Below, piece by piece: positions 44,218 to 54,212 of a stretch of DNA of 54,792 nt. Every line of letters begins with the position of its first letter. Positions within the stretch are counted from its first letter, which is position 1. Source of the stretch: Microbacterium sp. UFMG61 (lineage in GTDB: Bacteria > Actinomycetota > Actinomycetes > Actinomycetales > Microbacteriaceae); contig NZ_JACAFP010000011.1 in NCBI RefSeq assembly GCF_015354505.1, positions 157,678 through 212,469 on the forward strand, written 5' to 3'. Made by a program: the position numbers and the translations under genes. The notes beneath the pieces were generated by a model that was not told the DNA's origin, did no database searches, and saw only the letters and a program-made list of their open reading frames with translations.

Positions 44218-46167
44218 TCAGGCGAGCCGGTGTTCGGTGGTGGTGAAATCGGGCCAGACGACGGCGACGTCGTCGCCGTCGATGCGGGCGGAGGGAGCGG
44301 ATGCCGCGGCGCGGTCGGACAGGTACACCGCGGTCGCGATCCACTCCCCCGTCGAGACGGGGTAGGTGATGACGGGGACGGATGCCGTGGCGCCGAGCGG
44401 GCTCGCGTCTCGTCGGGTCTCGATCGAGGGCACTCCCCCGGGCGTCAGGGCGATGAGGCTGCTGTGGCGACCGCGGGCGCTCGCGGAGGCGGCCGTCTCC
44501 GCGACGGAGTCGTCGACGGCATCCGCGGCGAGCGCCCAGCCGCCGATGCGCACGGCGGTGGGGGCGGCATCCGCCTCGATCCGGTCGATGCGCACGACAC
44601 GCACCTCCCAGGCGCCGCGGACGATCGACCACGTGGTGACGGCGCCCGCGATCTCGACCTCGCCGGTGATGCCGGAGCCATGCCGGGTCTGGGTGGCAGC
44701 GGGGGCGATCCAATGGGCGGTCGCCTCGGACCCGGCGAGCGCGGCCTCCCCGTCGAGACGGATGCCCTGCACGCGCATGCCGGCGCGATGCGTCGCCCGG
44801 CCGTCGGCGTGCAGCAGTGCGACCGACTGCTCGAGGGGCTCGGCCCAGGCGTCGCCGTTGAGCAGCGGGCTCGCTGCGGTCGAGTAGCCGAGGCGGGCGT
44901 AGAGCGGGGAGTCGCCGACGAGGTCGCCGGGTCGGGCGTGGTCGGCTCCGTGGTTGATCACCCGGACGATGCCGTCGTCGGCGGTGGCGGAGATGATCCA
45001 CGCCGGGGCCTGGACGACGCGGAGCACGTCGGCGGTCTCGACGGGCAGTGGCTCCGTGGGCGCCGACCACACCGGGTGGTCGGCCGGGAGCGCAACGCCG
45101 AGCAGCCCTTTCGACGCCCAGTAGGGGGATCCCGTGCCCGAGTAGTTCTGCGCGAGCCGACGCCACTCGCCGTGCCACCCGAGGTCGAGGAGCCCCTGAC
45201 CGTTGGGGGCGCCGTTGTCGGCGAAGTGGCGGACGATGTCGGATGCCGCGCGGCGCAACTGCCCGAGCGGGACGGACGGCACCTCGGCGATCGCGCCCGC
45301 CCAGTAAGGCGCCGCCGCGGCGAAGCGGTAGACGAGGCTGCGGCCCTGGATCAGCGGCGAGCCGTCGGCGCCGACGAGCGCGATCGCGTCCTGCAGGAAG
45401 GTGTCGAGGCGGGCGAGATCGCCTTCGGTGCGGCCGCCCGCGAGCTCGCCGGCACCCTGCATCCGCGACCACAGCGCCGGGTAGAGGTGCAGAGCCCAGC
45501 CGACGTAGTGGTCGTACGCGCGGTCGTCGCCGTCGGAGATCCAGCCGCCCTCGCGCAGGAACGAGTCGTGCTGCGCGAGGTCCTGCTCGATGTCGGCCTG
45601 CGACCAGGGGCCGCCCACCGAGCGCAGGAACGTCTGCACGACCACGCGGAACCACAGCCAGTTGTTCTTCGGGTAGCTGTCGTCGCCCACCACGGGGGCG
45701 AGGTAATCGATCATGCGGTGCTGGGTGGTCTGGTCGAGGCGATCCCAGATCCAGGGGCGGGTCATGTCGAGGATCAGCGCGATGGATGCCGCCTCGACCT
45801 TCGCCTGCGCGTGCTCGTCGAGTCGCACCCACCGGTCGGGGCTCTCGGGGTCGACCCCGGCGACGATGCCGCGCGAGTAGAAGGCGACGAGATCGTCGAC
45901 CCCCTCGCCGCGCGCACCCGCGATGCGGAAGCCCGCGAGCAGGAAGGTCCGCACGAAGCCCTCGAGGCCGTCGACGGCGACGCCGTAGCCACCGGATGCC
46001 CCGGGAAGCGTGATGCGAGCGCCGTTCCCGGAGGCCCATGGGCGGACCGCCGCGAGCAGTCCGTCGGCGTACGCGAGCAGATCGTCGCGCGACCATTCGG
46101 CCGTCGTGGACGCCTGGCCCTCGCGGGGGCTCTGCGCCGTCGGTGCCACGGTGCGCTCGTACGTCAC
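44218..46167 (-). CDS. DUF2264 family protein
   Basis: The 649-residue cytoplasmic protein matches DUF2264: WSRDDLLAYADGLLAAVRPW, then YPKNNWLWFRVVVQTFLRSV, DDRAYDHYVGWALHLYPALW and LAQNYSGTGSPYWASKGLLG in the helical N-terminal half, and a beta-rich C-terminal half (about 400-649). The architecture resembles an (alpha/alpha)6-barrel plus beta-sandwich carbohydrate enzyme, but the activity is not established. The GTG at 46167 is chosen for its AAAGGAG ribosome-binding site. It is first in the transporter operon and divergent from the heparinase-like gene. Confidence 0.85.
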   Translation of the reverse strand: MTYERTVAPTAQSPREGQASTTAEWSRDDLLAYADGLLAAVRPWASGNGARITLPGASGGYGVAVDGLEGFVRTFLLAGFRIAGARGEGVDDLVAFYSRGIVAGVDPESPDRWVRLDEHAQAKVEAASIALILDMTRPWIWDRLDQTTQHRMIDYLAPVVGDDSYPKNNWLWFRVVVQTFLRSVGGPWSQADIEQDLAQHDSFLREGGWISDGDDRAYDHYVGWALHLYPALWSRMQGAGELAGGRTEGDLARLDTFLQDAIALVGADGSPLIQGRSLVYRFAAAAPYWAGAIAEVPSVPLGQLRRAASDIVRHFADNGAPNGQGLLDLGWHGEWRRLAQNYSGTGSPYWASKGLLGVALPADHPVWSAPTEPLPVETADVLRVVQAPAWIISATADDGIVRVINHGADHARPGDLVGDSPLYARLGYSTAASPLLNGDAWAEPLEQSVALLHADGRATHRAGMRVQGIRLDGEAALAGSEATAHWIAPAATQTRHGSGITGEVEIAGAVTTWSIVRGAWEVRVVRIDRIEADAAPTAVRIGGWALAADAVDDSVAETAASASARGRHSSLIALTPGGVPSIETRRDASPLGATASVPVITYPVSTGEWIATAVYLSDRAAASAPSARIDGDDVAVVWPDFTTTEHRLA

Positions 46168-46246
46168 AGGGTTCTCCTTTGAAGACTGCTTCGAGATGGA
46201 CCGCATCGACTCACGTCTCTTTGCGATCGTTGGGAGATTATCACCG

Positions 46247-46312
46247 CATTTCGATCAAGACAAGACTTAAATAAAGCTAGATCGATCATTTTCGATCAGT
46301 TATGCTGAGTTC
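46247..46312. promoter_or_regulatory. Divergent promoter region with CATTT(T)CGATCA repeats
   Basis: CATTTCGATCAA (46247-46258) and CATTTTCGATCA (46287-46298) are direct repeats 40 bp apart. The second also forms an inverted repeat with GATCGA just upstream. TATGCT (46301-46306) is a -10 located 6 nt before the GTG of the lyase gene. The repeats are good candidates for binding by the DeoR-type regulator encoded downstream at 48112. Confidence 0.6.
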
Positions 46313-48115
46313 GTGAATACGCTTCCCGCGCCGACCGCCGACGATCGCGCCGCCTGGGCCGACGTCGATGCGACCGACCTGCGCGCCCGCGCCGAGGCGG
46401 ATCTCGGCACGCCCTGGCCGCAGCCCCTCGCCAGTCAGGCCGCTCGCGTGCACCGCGACGGCGACCGGGTCGCCTGGGAAGACCAGGCCTTCGCGCGACA
46501 GCACAGACTCAGCAGGGCCGTGATCGCCGCGGCCGTGACGCTGGACGAGATGTGGATCGACGAGGTCGTCGACGGGGTGCAGCTGCTGTGCGAGCAGAGC
46601 TCGTGGTGCTGGCCGGCCCATGATGACACGTTCGACCGGCACGGCAGCGTGCTCGCGACCGTCACCGACCCCTTCGTCGACCTGGGCGCCGGAGAGGTCG
46701 TCGCGCAGCTCGCCTGGATCGATCACGTGCTCGGGCCCCAGCTCGATGCCCGCGCCCCCGGCATCCGCTCCCGAATCCGACATGAGGCGCAGGTGCGCGT
46801 CTTCCGCCCCTTCGTCGAGCGCCGCGACTGGCACTGGCTGGGCCTCGACGGCGACGTGCACAACTGGAATCCGTGGATCCACTCCTCGGTCCTCACCGCC
46901 GCCGTGCAGCTGCACGACGGCCCCGACCGCATCATCGACCTGGTCGTCGAAGGACTCGACCGCTACCTCATCTCGCTGCCCGACGACGGCGCGATCGACG
47001 AGGGCTACTCGTACTGGTGGAACGGGGCCTGCCGCGCACTCGAGGCGCTCGACCTGCTCGAGTACGCGACGAACAGATCACGACCCGACCTCGCTGGACT
47101 GCGCGAGACCGTCGCATTTCCGCACCGTTGCCACCTCGGCGGCGACTGGTACGCGAACCTTGCCGACGGGCAGGCTCGCCCGCCGGCAGATCTCCCGTGG
47201 CACGCCCTGCACCGCGCCGCCCGACGGATCGGCGATGCGGATGCCGCGGCCCACGCCGCCTCGCACCGCGACGCCGCACCGTCGGAGTTCGCCGGTCTCG
47301 GACGCCTGATCCGTGGGCTGACGGATGCCGACTGGCTCGCTGCCGCCCCCGCCGACTCTCCCCTTCCGCGCGACGTGTGGCTGCCGTCGACGCAGGTGCT
47401 GCTCGCACGCGAACAGGCGGGGACCGCCGCAGGGCTCGGCCTCGTGATCAAGGGCGGGCACAACGCCGAGCACCACAACCACAACGACGTCGGCTCGTTC
47501 ATCGTCACCTCCGACGGAGTTCCGGTGATCGTCGATGCGGGGCGTCCGACCTATACGAAAGCCACGTTCGGGCCCGATCGCTATTCGATCTGGACCATGC
47601 AGAGCTCGTGGCACAACACCCCCACGATCGCGGGCGTCGATCAGTCTCCGGGGCGGGAGTTCGCCGCATCCGAAGTCGAGGTCTCGATGACGGATGCGGC
47701 GTCGTCGCTGACTCTCGACCTCGCCGGCGCCTACGACGTCGCCGGACCGACCTGGCAGCGCACGGCGGCGCTCGACCGCGGCGCGCGCGTCGTCCGCGTC
47801 TCGGACGAGTGGGCCGCGCCCCGGTTCGGTGGGCCGACCACCCTCAACATCGTCGTGGCGGGCGCCGTGTCAGCCCTCGATGACGGTGTGCGCGTCGTGC
47901 CGCTCGACGGGGCGGCGCCCGTCGTGATCCGCTGGCCCGCCGGCATCCGCTCCGCCCAGACGGTGCGCCAGCTCGACGACCCGATGCTGAGCGACGTGTG
48001 GGGCGAGCGACTCACCCGCATCGAACTGGACGTGAGCGCGCGCGATCGCGCGTGGATCACGGTAGAAAGAGACGACGCCATCCCGGGAACGGGTGACAGC
48101 GAGGACGACCGATGA
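46313..48115 (+). CDS. Heparinase II/III-like polysaccharide lyase
   Basis: The 600-residue protein has a helical toroid domain (residues about 40-340) with HWLGLDGDVHNWNPWIHSS and DEGYSYWWNGACRALEALDL, and a beta-sandwich domain with GGHNAEHHNHNDVGSFIVTS followed by DGVPVIVDAG, the HNHND signature of heparinase II/III lyases. Such enzymes cleave uronate glycosidic bonds by beta-elimination. No signal peptide is seen, so it should act on imported oligosaccharides. The GTG start is preceded by TATGCT at 6 nt. It is coupled by ATGA to the regulator gene. Confidence 0.92.
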   Translation: MNTLPAPTADDRAAWADVDATDLRARAEADLGTPWPQPLASQAARVHRDGDRVAWEDQAFARQHRLSRAVIAAAVTLDEMWIDEVVDGVQLLCEQSSWCWPAHDDTFDRHGSVLATVTDPFVDLGAGEVVAQLAWIDHVLGPQLDARAPGIRSRIRHEAQVRVFRPFVERRDWHWLGLDGDVHNWNPWIHSSVLTAAVQLHDGPDRIIDLVVEGLDRYLISLPDDGAIDEGYSYWWNGACRALEALDLLEYATNRSRPDLAGLRETVAFPHRCHLGGDWYANLADGQARPPADLPWHALHRAARRIGDADAAAHAASHRDAAPSEFAGLGRLIRGLTDADWLAAAPADSPLPRDVWLPSTQVLLAREQAGTAAGLGLVIKGGHNAEHHNHNDVGSFIVTSDGVPVIVDAGRPTYTKATFGPDRYSIWTMQSSWHNTPTIAGVDQSPGREFAASEVEVSMTDAASSLTLDLAGAYDVAGPTWQRTAALDRGARVVRVSDEWAAPRFGGPTTLNIVVAGAVSALDDGVRVVPLDGAAPVVIRWPAGIRSAQTVRQLDDPMLSDVWGERLTRIELDVSARDRAWITVERDDAIPGTGDSEDDR

Positions 48116-49200
48116 CCGATCAGCAGCACGCTCCGCTGGCGCCCGCGCGTCACGCGCACATCATCGCGGCCCTCGAACGCGACGGCATCGTGCGGGTTTC
48201 GCGCCTGACCGAAGAGCTCGGCGTCGCCCCGGTGACTCTGCGACGCGACCTGCAGCAGCTCGAGGAGGAGGGGCGTCTCGAGCGCGTGCACGGTGGCGCG
48301 GTGCCGGCCGAGGCTGCGCGCGCGGATGAGCCGGCGCCCGCCCAGACCGGTGGCGCGATCGGCGTGCTGGTGCCGTCGCTCGCCTACTACTGGCCCGGTG
48401 TCGTGCGGGGCATGGAGGCCGAGGCGCGCAAGCGCGGGCTTCGTCTGGTGCTGCGCGGTGCCTCGTACGAGCTGCAGGACGAGCGCCCCGTGCTCGAACG
48501 CCTCATCGCGGCCGACGACATCCGCGGCCTCATCGTCGCACCCAACCCCGACGTGACCCACGCGCAGGACGTGGTGCAGTGGCTCGACGCCTCCGGCATC
48601 CCCTCGGTGTTCGTCGAGCGCGACGCCGTAATGCTGCCCGATCGCGCGCCCGTCGAGAATGTCACGACCGATCACGCACTCGGTGCGGTGCTCGCCGCTC
48701 GCCACCTCGCGAGTCTCGGCCATCGCCGCATCGGCCTGATCCTGTCGCGGGAGTCGCCGACCGGGCGCAAGATCCTCACCGGATGGGCGACGGCCTGCGA
48801 CGAGCTCGGATTGACTCCGGCCGACCACTTCGAGAGCCTCTTCCCCGACCGCAACGGTCCGGGCTTCGCGACCGCCGTCAACGCGGCCATCGACAAGGCG
48901 CTCGACGCCGGGGTGACGGGGTTGCTCATCCACTCCGACCCCGAGGCCATGGCGTTCATCGACATCGCCCTGAACCGCGGACTCTCGGTGCCCGAAGACC
49001 TCTCGGTCGTCGCCTACGACGACGAGGTGGCTCAGCTGTTCACCCCCGCACTCAGCGCGGTCAGCCCGCCGCGTGCCGCCGTCGGCGCCGCCGCGATCGA
49101 TCTGCTCGCCAAGCGCATCGCCGACCCCACGCGTCCGGTGCATCGGGTGTCGCTGAGTCCGACGATGCACGCGAGGGAGTCGTCGGCTCCACCCGCCTGA
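48112..49200 (+). CDS. Chimeric regulator: DeoR-type HTH with LacI-type sensor domain
   Basis: The 362-residue protein has an N-terminal DeoR-type helix-turn-helix (IIAALERDGIVRVSRLTEEL followed by GVAPVTLRRDLQQLEEEGRL and ERVHGGAV) and, from about residue 80, a periplasmic-binding-protein-like ligand domain (IGVLVPSLAYYWPGVVRGME ... DLSVVAYDDEVAQLFTPALS). DeoR proteins usually have a sugar-phosphate-isomerase-like sensor, so this domain pairing is uncommon, although known. It probably represses the divergent lyase and transporter genes until an oligosaccharide fragment is bound. Confidence 0.9.
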   Translation: MTDQQHAPLAPARHAHIIAALERDGIVRVSRLTEELGVAPVTLRRDLQQLEEEGRLERVHGGAVPAEAARADEPAPAQTGGAIGVLVPSLAYYWPGVVRGMEAEARKRGLRLVLRGASYELQDERPVLERLIAADDIRGLIVAPNPDVTHAQDVVQWLDASGIPSVFVERDAVMLPDRAPVENVTTDHALGAVLAARHLASLGHRRIGLILSRESPTGRKILTGWATACDELGLTPADHFESLFPDRNGPGFATAVNAAIDKALDAGVTGLLIHSDPEAMAFIDIALNRGLSVPEDLSVVAYDDEVAQLFTPALSAVSPPRAAVGAAAIDLLAKRIADPTRPVHRVSLSPTMHARESSAPPA

Positions 49201-49218
49201 CGCCAGCGCGCGCTGGCG
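49201..49218. repeat. 18-bp perfect palindrome after the regulator stop
   Basis: CGCCAGCGCGCGCTGGCG is its own reverse complement and begins at the base after TGA. It continues into a short GCGCTGGC tandem. It may help to terminate the lyase-regulator transcript. Confidence 0.7.
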
Positions 49219-49242
49219 CGCTGGCGCCTCCACGCGCCGGGC

Positions 49243-49352
49243 GGGGTCAGTTCCGCATCCCGCGACTCAGACGGGGCCAAAAGAGCATCCGAATCAGCCG
49301 TTTCCGGTGTCGAATTGACCCCGCACCGCGAGTCCGGTGTCGAATCGACCCG
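49243..49352. repeat. Degenerate nested palindrome E
   Basis: Left half-sites GGGGTCAGTTCCGCATC (49243) and GGGGCCAAAAGAGCATC (49273) face right half-sites GGTGTCGAATTGACCCC (49306) and GGTGTCGAATCGACCC (49336). The order and spacing match D1 (outer, inner, centre, inner, outer), but pairing is only partial. It lies between two convergent genes. Confidence 0.8.
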
Positions 49353-49386
49353 CAGCGGGCACGGCGGCCGCAGAGAGTCGACCACG

Positions 49387-50406
49387 TCAGCGCGTGCTGG
49401 CGCGCTCGACGAGAAGGGTCGGCACGACGGCAGATGCCTCGCCCTCCTGCGTCCCCTCGATCTCGGCGACGAGCAGGTCGACGGCGCGGTGCGCGAGAGC
49501 GGCGAAGTCCTGGCGGATCGTCGTCAGCGGCGGACGGTAGTTCGCGGCATCCGGCACGTCGTCGAAGCCGACCACACTGACATCCCCAGGCACGGCCCGA
49601 CCGGCTTCGGCCAGAGCACGCAGCAGGCCCAACGCCATCTGGTCGTTGGCGCAGAAGACGGCGGATGCCCCGGCGAGCGCGTCGCCTGCGCCGAAACCCG
49701 CCTCGGCGGTCCAGTCTCCGCGCACGAGCGTCGGCGGCTCGATGCCCGCGGCGACGAGGGTCTCGCGCCATCCTCGCTCGCGTTCGGATGCGGCGAACGA
49801 GTCGACCGGACCCGCGAGATGATGCACGGTGTCGTGTCCGAGGCTCAGCAGGTGCGATGTCGCCGCGGCCGCGCCGCCGGCATGGTCGCTGTGCACCACG
49901 GCGAGACCGGATGTCCGCGGAGCATCGACGACGACGAGGCGCAGCCCTGCGGGGCGCTCGGCGGCCGGCACGAGAGCCGAGGCTTCGTTCAACACGATCG
50001 CGCCGTCGACCTCCTGCTCGGCGAGACGCTCGAACGCATCGGCGACGCTGTCGCCGGCCGTCACGAGGGTGAGCGCGTAGCCGCGCTCGGCCGCCGCCTC
50101 GGCCGTGGCCTGCAGCATCCGCGAGTTGCCGACCGTGGCCAGGGTGGTGACGACGAGACCGATCGTCTGCGAGCGGCCGGTCCGCAGCGCGCGGGCGGCG
50201 CGATGGGGGCGGTAGCCGAGTTCGGCCATTGCCTGCTCGACGCGTTCCCGTGTGGCGGGGTCGACCCGAGGACTGTCATTGACGACGCGCGACACGGTCT
50301 GCCCCGAGACCCCGGCGCGCGAGGCGACCATCGCCATCGAGACCCGTCCGGACGAGGGGCGGCGTCGGCGCGGAGATTCCGCTCCGCGCAGGAGGTCGTC
50401 GTCCAT
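49387..50406 (-). CDS. LacI-family regulator, probably of the galactose operon
   Basis: The 339-residue protein has the HTH VSMAMVASRAGVSGQTVSRV followed by VNDSPRVDPATRERVEQAMA, and a ligand domain ending SVVGFDDVPDAANYRPPLTT. AAGGAG lies upstream of the ATG. It is divergent from galT across 73 nt that contain two ATGTTKACGTKA sites, so it most likely represses galTK and responds to galactose or a derivative. Confidence 0.92.
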   Translation of the reverse strand: MDDDLLRGAESPRRRRPSSGRVSMAMVASRAGVSGQTVSRVVNDSPRVDPATRERVEQAMAELGYRPHRAARALRTGRSQTIGLVVTTLATVGNSRMLQATAEAAAERGYALTLVTAGDSVADAFERLAEQEVDGAIVLNEASALVPAAERPAGLRLVVVDAPRTSGLAVVHSDHAGGAAAATSHLLSLGHDTVHHLAGPVDSFAASERERGWRETLVAAGIEPPTLVRGDWTAEAGFGAGDALAGASAVFCANDQMALGLLRALAEAGRAVPGDVSVVGFDDVPDAANYRPPLTTIRQDFAALAHRAVDLLVAEIEGTQEGEASAVVPTLLVERASTR

Positions 50407-50440
50407 CGGCGCAGCTCCTTCGACCGTTCACAACTCAGCA

Positions 50441-50483
50441 ATGTTGACGTTACCACGGCGGTGTGCGTACCATGTTTACGTGA
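50441..50483 (+). promoter_or_regulatory. galT promoter with two in-phase operator repeats
   Basis: TTGACG (50444) and TACCAT (50468) are 18 nt apart, and the GTG start lies 6 nt after the -10, so transcription should begin at the start codon. ATGTTGACGTTA (50441-50452) covers the -35 and ATGTTTACGTGA (50472-50483) covers the start point; the repeats are 31 bp apart, three helical turns. GTTTACGTGAAC is itself near-palindromic, as expected for LacI binding. Confidence 0.75.
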
Positions 50484-51699
50484 ACACGCATGATTCTGCT
50501 GAGATGCGAACCGAGACCCTGTCTGCCGGAGTGGTCAAGCGGGCGACGACGCTCGCCGACGGCCGCGAGCTGATCTACTTCGACGACCCCGGCACGACCC
50601 TCGGAGACGAACGGGGCGTCGACGCGCGCACCCTCGATCCCCGGGGTGAGACTGCGTCCATGCGACTCGACGTGCTGACCGGAGACTGGATCACGGTCGC
50701 CGCCAACCGGCAGAACCGCGTGATGATGCCGAGCGCCGACGCCGACCCGCTCGCGCCGCAGTCGCCGACCAACCCGTCGGAGGTGCCGTCGCGCTACGAC
50801 GTCGCGGTGTTCGAGAACCGCTCCCCTGCTTTCGGCCCGGCACTCGCCGAGGCCGTCGGCATCGCCCCCGCGGCGAGCAACGCCCCGCGCGGACTCGACG
50901 ACCTCGCAGCGCTCGGTCTCGGACGCACCCGCACCTCCGTCGGTCGATGCGAGGTCGTCTGCTTCAGCCCCGAGCACACCGGCTCGTTCGGAACGCAGTC
51001 GGTCACGCGTGCACGCACCGTGATCGAAGCGTGGGCCGACCGCACCGCCGCCCTGTCGAAGCTCCCCGGCATCGAGCAGATCTTCCCGTTCGAGAACCGC
51101 GGTGAGGCGATCGGCGTCACGCTGCCGCATCCGCACGGTCAGATCTACGCCTATCCCTACGTGACGCCTCGCACGACGCGCGTGCTCGACTCGATCGACC
51201 GCACCGCCCCCGATCTGTTCCAGCGCATCCTCGACTTCGAACAGGACTCCGAGCGCGTCGTGTTCCGCGGCGAGCACTGGACCGCGTTCGTTCCCTTCGC
51301 TGCCCGCTGGCCGCTCGAGGTGCACCTGATGCCGCACCGCCACGTTCCGGACTTCGCCGAGACGACGGATGCCGAGCGCGATGAGCTCGCTCCTCTCTAC
51401 CTGCGCCTGCTCCGCGGCGTCGACGCGCTCTACGACACCCCGACCCCGTACATCGCCGCCTGGCATCAGGCTCCGGTCAACGTCGGCCGCGACAGCGTGC
51501 GCCTGCATCTGCAGCTGACGAGTCCGCGGCGTGCAGCCGACAAGCTCAAGTTCCTCGCCGGTTCCGAGGCCGCCATGTGGGCCTGGGCCGCAGAGGTCAC
51601 CCCCGAACAGGGCGCCGCCCGCATCCGCGAGGCCATCGCCACGGCTGACGCCGCCGCATCGAACGTCGCAGAATCGAACACCGCAGAAGAGGCATCCGC

Positions 51700-51703
<4 letters not shown>
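50480..51703 (+). CDS. galT: Galactose-1-phosphate uridylyltransferase
   Basis: GalT exchanges UMP between UDP-glucose and galactose-1-phosphate. The 407-residue protein has the catalytic HPH motif in GVTLPHPHGQIYAYPYV and the downstream PLEVHLMPHRHVPDF and HQAPVNVGRDSVRLHLQL segments of the HIT-like fold. Start is GTG at 50480 (leaderless) or ATG at 50504. It overlaps galK by 4 nt. Confidence 0.95.
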
Positions 51704-52884
<1,181 letters not shown>

Positions 52885-52929
52885 CGATCGACACGTCGAC
52901 GTCATGGCCGCACTGTCCCCGACCACACG

Positions 52930-52995
52930 GCCCCGATCTGCGGACGTCGCCCCGATCTGCGTACTCATCCACGAGATGTGTCCGCAGATCGGGGC
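52930..52995. repeat. 16-bp inverted repeat between galK and galE
   Basis: GCCCCGATCTGCGGAC (52930-52945) is repeated in exact inverse complement at 52980-52995, with 34 nt between. The loop holds a further direct copy of CCCCGATCTGCG (52950-52961). There is no T-run. It may separate galK and galE transcripts or be another dispersed palindrome type. Confidence 0.8.
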
Positions 52996-53070
52996 GGCGT
53001 CCGTCGTTCGTTCAGCCGCCCTCCGAGCCCCCTGAGATACTGAGATCTCCAACACCTGAGGAGCACCACC

Positions 53071-54048
53071 ATGTCCTGGATCGTCACCGGCGGCGCCGGC
53101 TATATCGGATCGCACGTCGTGCGCGCACTGGCGGATGCCGGACTCGCACCCGTCATCCTTGATGACCTCTCGAGTGGCGTCGCGTCGTTCGTACCCGAGG
53201 GCGTGCCGTTCGTGCAGGGGAGCATCCTCGATCGCGAGCTCGTCGAGAAGGCACTGCGCGACCACCACGCCGAGGGCGTCATCCACGTCGCCGGGTACAA
53301 GTACGCGGGCGTCTCGGTGCAGCGCCCACTGCACACCTATGCACAGAACGTCGAGGGCACCCGCGTGATCCTCGAGGCGATGCAGGCCGCGGGCGTCTCG
53401 AACATCGTCTTCTCGTCGTCGGCCGCCGTCTTCGGCACGCCGGACGTACCTCTCGTCGTCGAGAGCACCGAGAAGAAGCCGGCGAGCCCCTACGGCGAGT
53501 CGAAGCTCATCGGGGAGTGGCTGCTGCGCGACCAGGCTGTCGCGACAGCCGAGAGCGACAGCCCTCTGCGGCACACGTCGCTGCGCTACTTCAACGTGGT
53601 CGGATCCGCCGACCCGACGGTCTACGACGTGAGCCCGCACAACCTCTTCCCGATCGTGTTCGAAGCGCTGCTGGCTGGTAAGACACCGCGCATCAACGGC
53701 GACGACTACGACACCGAAGACGGCACCAACGTGCGCGACTATGTGCACGTCGGCGACATCGCCGCTGCGCACGTCGCCGCAGCGCAGCGTCTGGCCGCGA
53801 ACGAGCCCATCGAGCCTGCGTACAACCTCGGCTCGGGCGACGGCCTGAGCGTGAAGCAGATCATGGATGCCGTCGCTCGCGTGACCGGCATCGATTTCAC
53901 TCCCGAGATCGGCCCCCGTCGTCCGGGTGATCCCGACCGCATCGTCGCGACCGGCGAGCTCGCCGCTCGCGACCTCGATTGGAAGATGCGCTACTCGGTG
54001 GATGAGATGGTGCGCACCGGCTGGGAAGCTCGGCGCAACGCCTCGTAG
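53071..54048 (+). CDS. galE: UDP-glucose 4-epimerase
   Basis: GalE interconverts UDP-galactose and UDP-glucose. The 325-residue short-chain dehydrogenase begins WIVTGGAGYIGSHVVRALAD, has GVIHVAGYKYAGVSVQRPL, the catalytic S and YxxxK in SSSAAVFG and SPYGESKLIGEWLL, and RDYVHVGDIAAAHVAAAQ. It is slightly shorter than the 338-residue E. coli enzyme. GAGGAG lies before the ATG. It has its own intergenic region after galK and ends with a strong terminator. Confidence 0.95.
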   Translation: MSWIVTGGAGYIGSHVVRALADAGLAPVILDDLSSGVASFVPEGVPFVQGSILDRELVEKALRDHHAEGVIHVAGYKYAGVSVQRPLHTYAQNVEGTRVILEAMQAAGVSNIVFSSSAAVFGTPDVPLVVESTEKKPASPYGESKLIGEWLLRDQAVATAESDSPLRHTSLRYFNVVGSADPTVYDVSPHNLFPIVFEALLAGKTPRINGDDYDTEDGTNVRDYVHVGDIAAAHVAAAQRLAANEPIEPAYNLGSGDGLSVKQIMDAVARVTGIDFTPEIGPRRPGDPDRIVATGELAARDLDWKMRYSVDEMVRTGWEARRNAS

Positions 54049-54062
54049 CGACTGCTGACAGA

Positions 54063-54106
54063 ACGACGAAGGGCCCTTCCTCGAATGAGGAAGGGCCCTT
54101 CGTCGT
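54063..54106 (+). terminator. galE terminator
   Basis: Perfect 20-bp arms (ACGACGAAGGGCCCTTCCTC and its complement) enclose GAAT, 14 nt after the galE stop. It is one of the strongest hairpins in the window. Confidence 0.9.
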
Positions 54107-54167
54107 CGCTCTCGCGCACAGTCGTTGCTCGCGTGGAACGTCACATGACGTCGCGATCGCGTTAACG

Positions 54168-54201
54168 CAGAAAAGCCACCCAGCATTGGGTGGCTTTTCT
54201 G
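54168..54201 (-). terminator. rRNA operon terminator
   Basis: CAGAAAAGCCACCCA and TGGGTGGCTTTTCTG are perfect 15-bp arms around a 4-nt loop, just downstream of the 5S gene on the minus strand. The minus-strand copy reads ...GGCTTTTCTG, a typical rrn terminator. Confidence 0.9.
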
Positions 54202-54212
54202 TGTAAAAGAAG

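Noticed and set aside
49201..49235. GCGCTGGC tandem as a distinct satellite
   Set aside because: Only about two and a half units are present, and they are explained by the 18-bp palindrome next to the stop codon.
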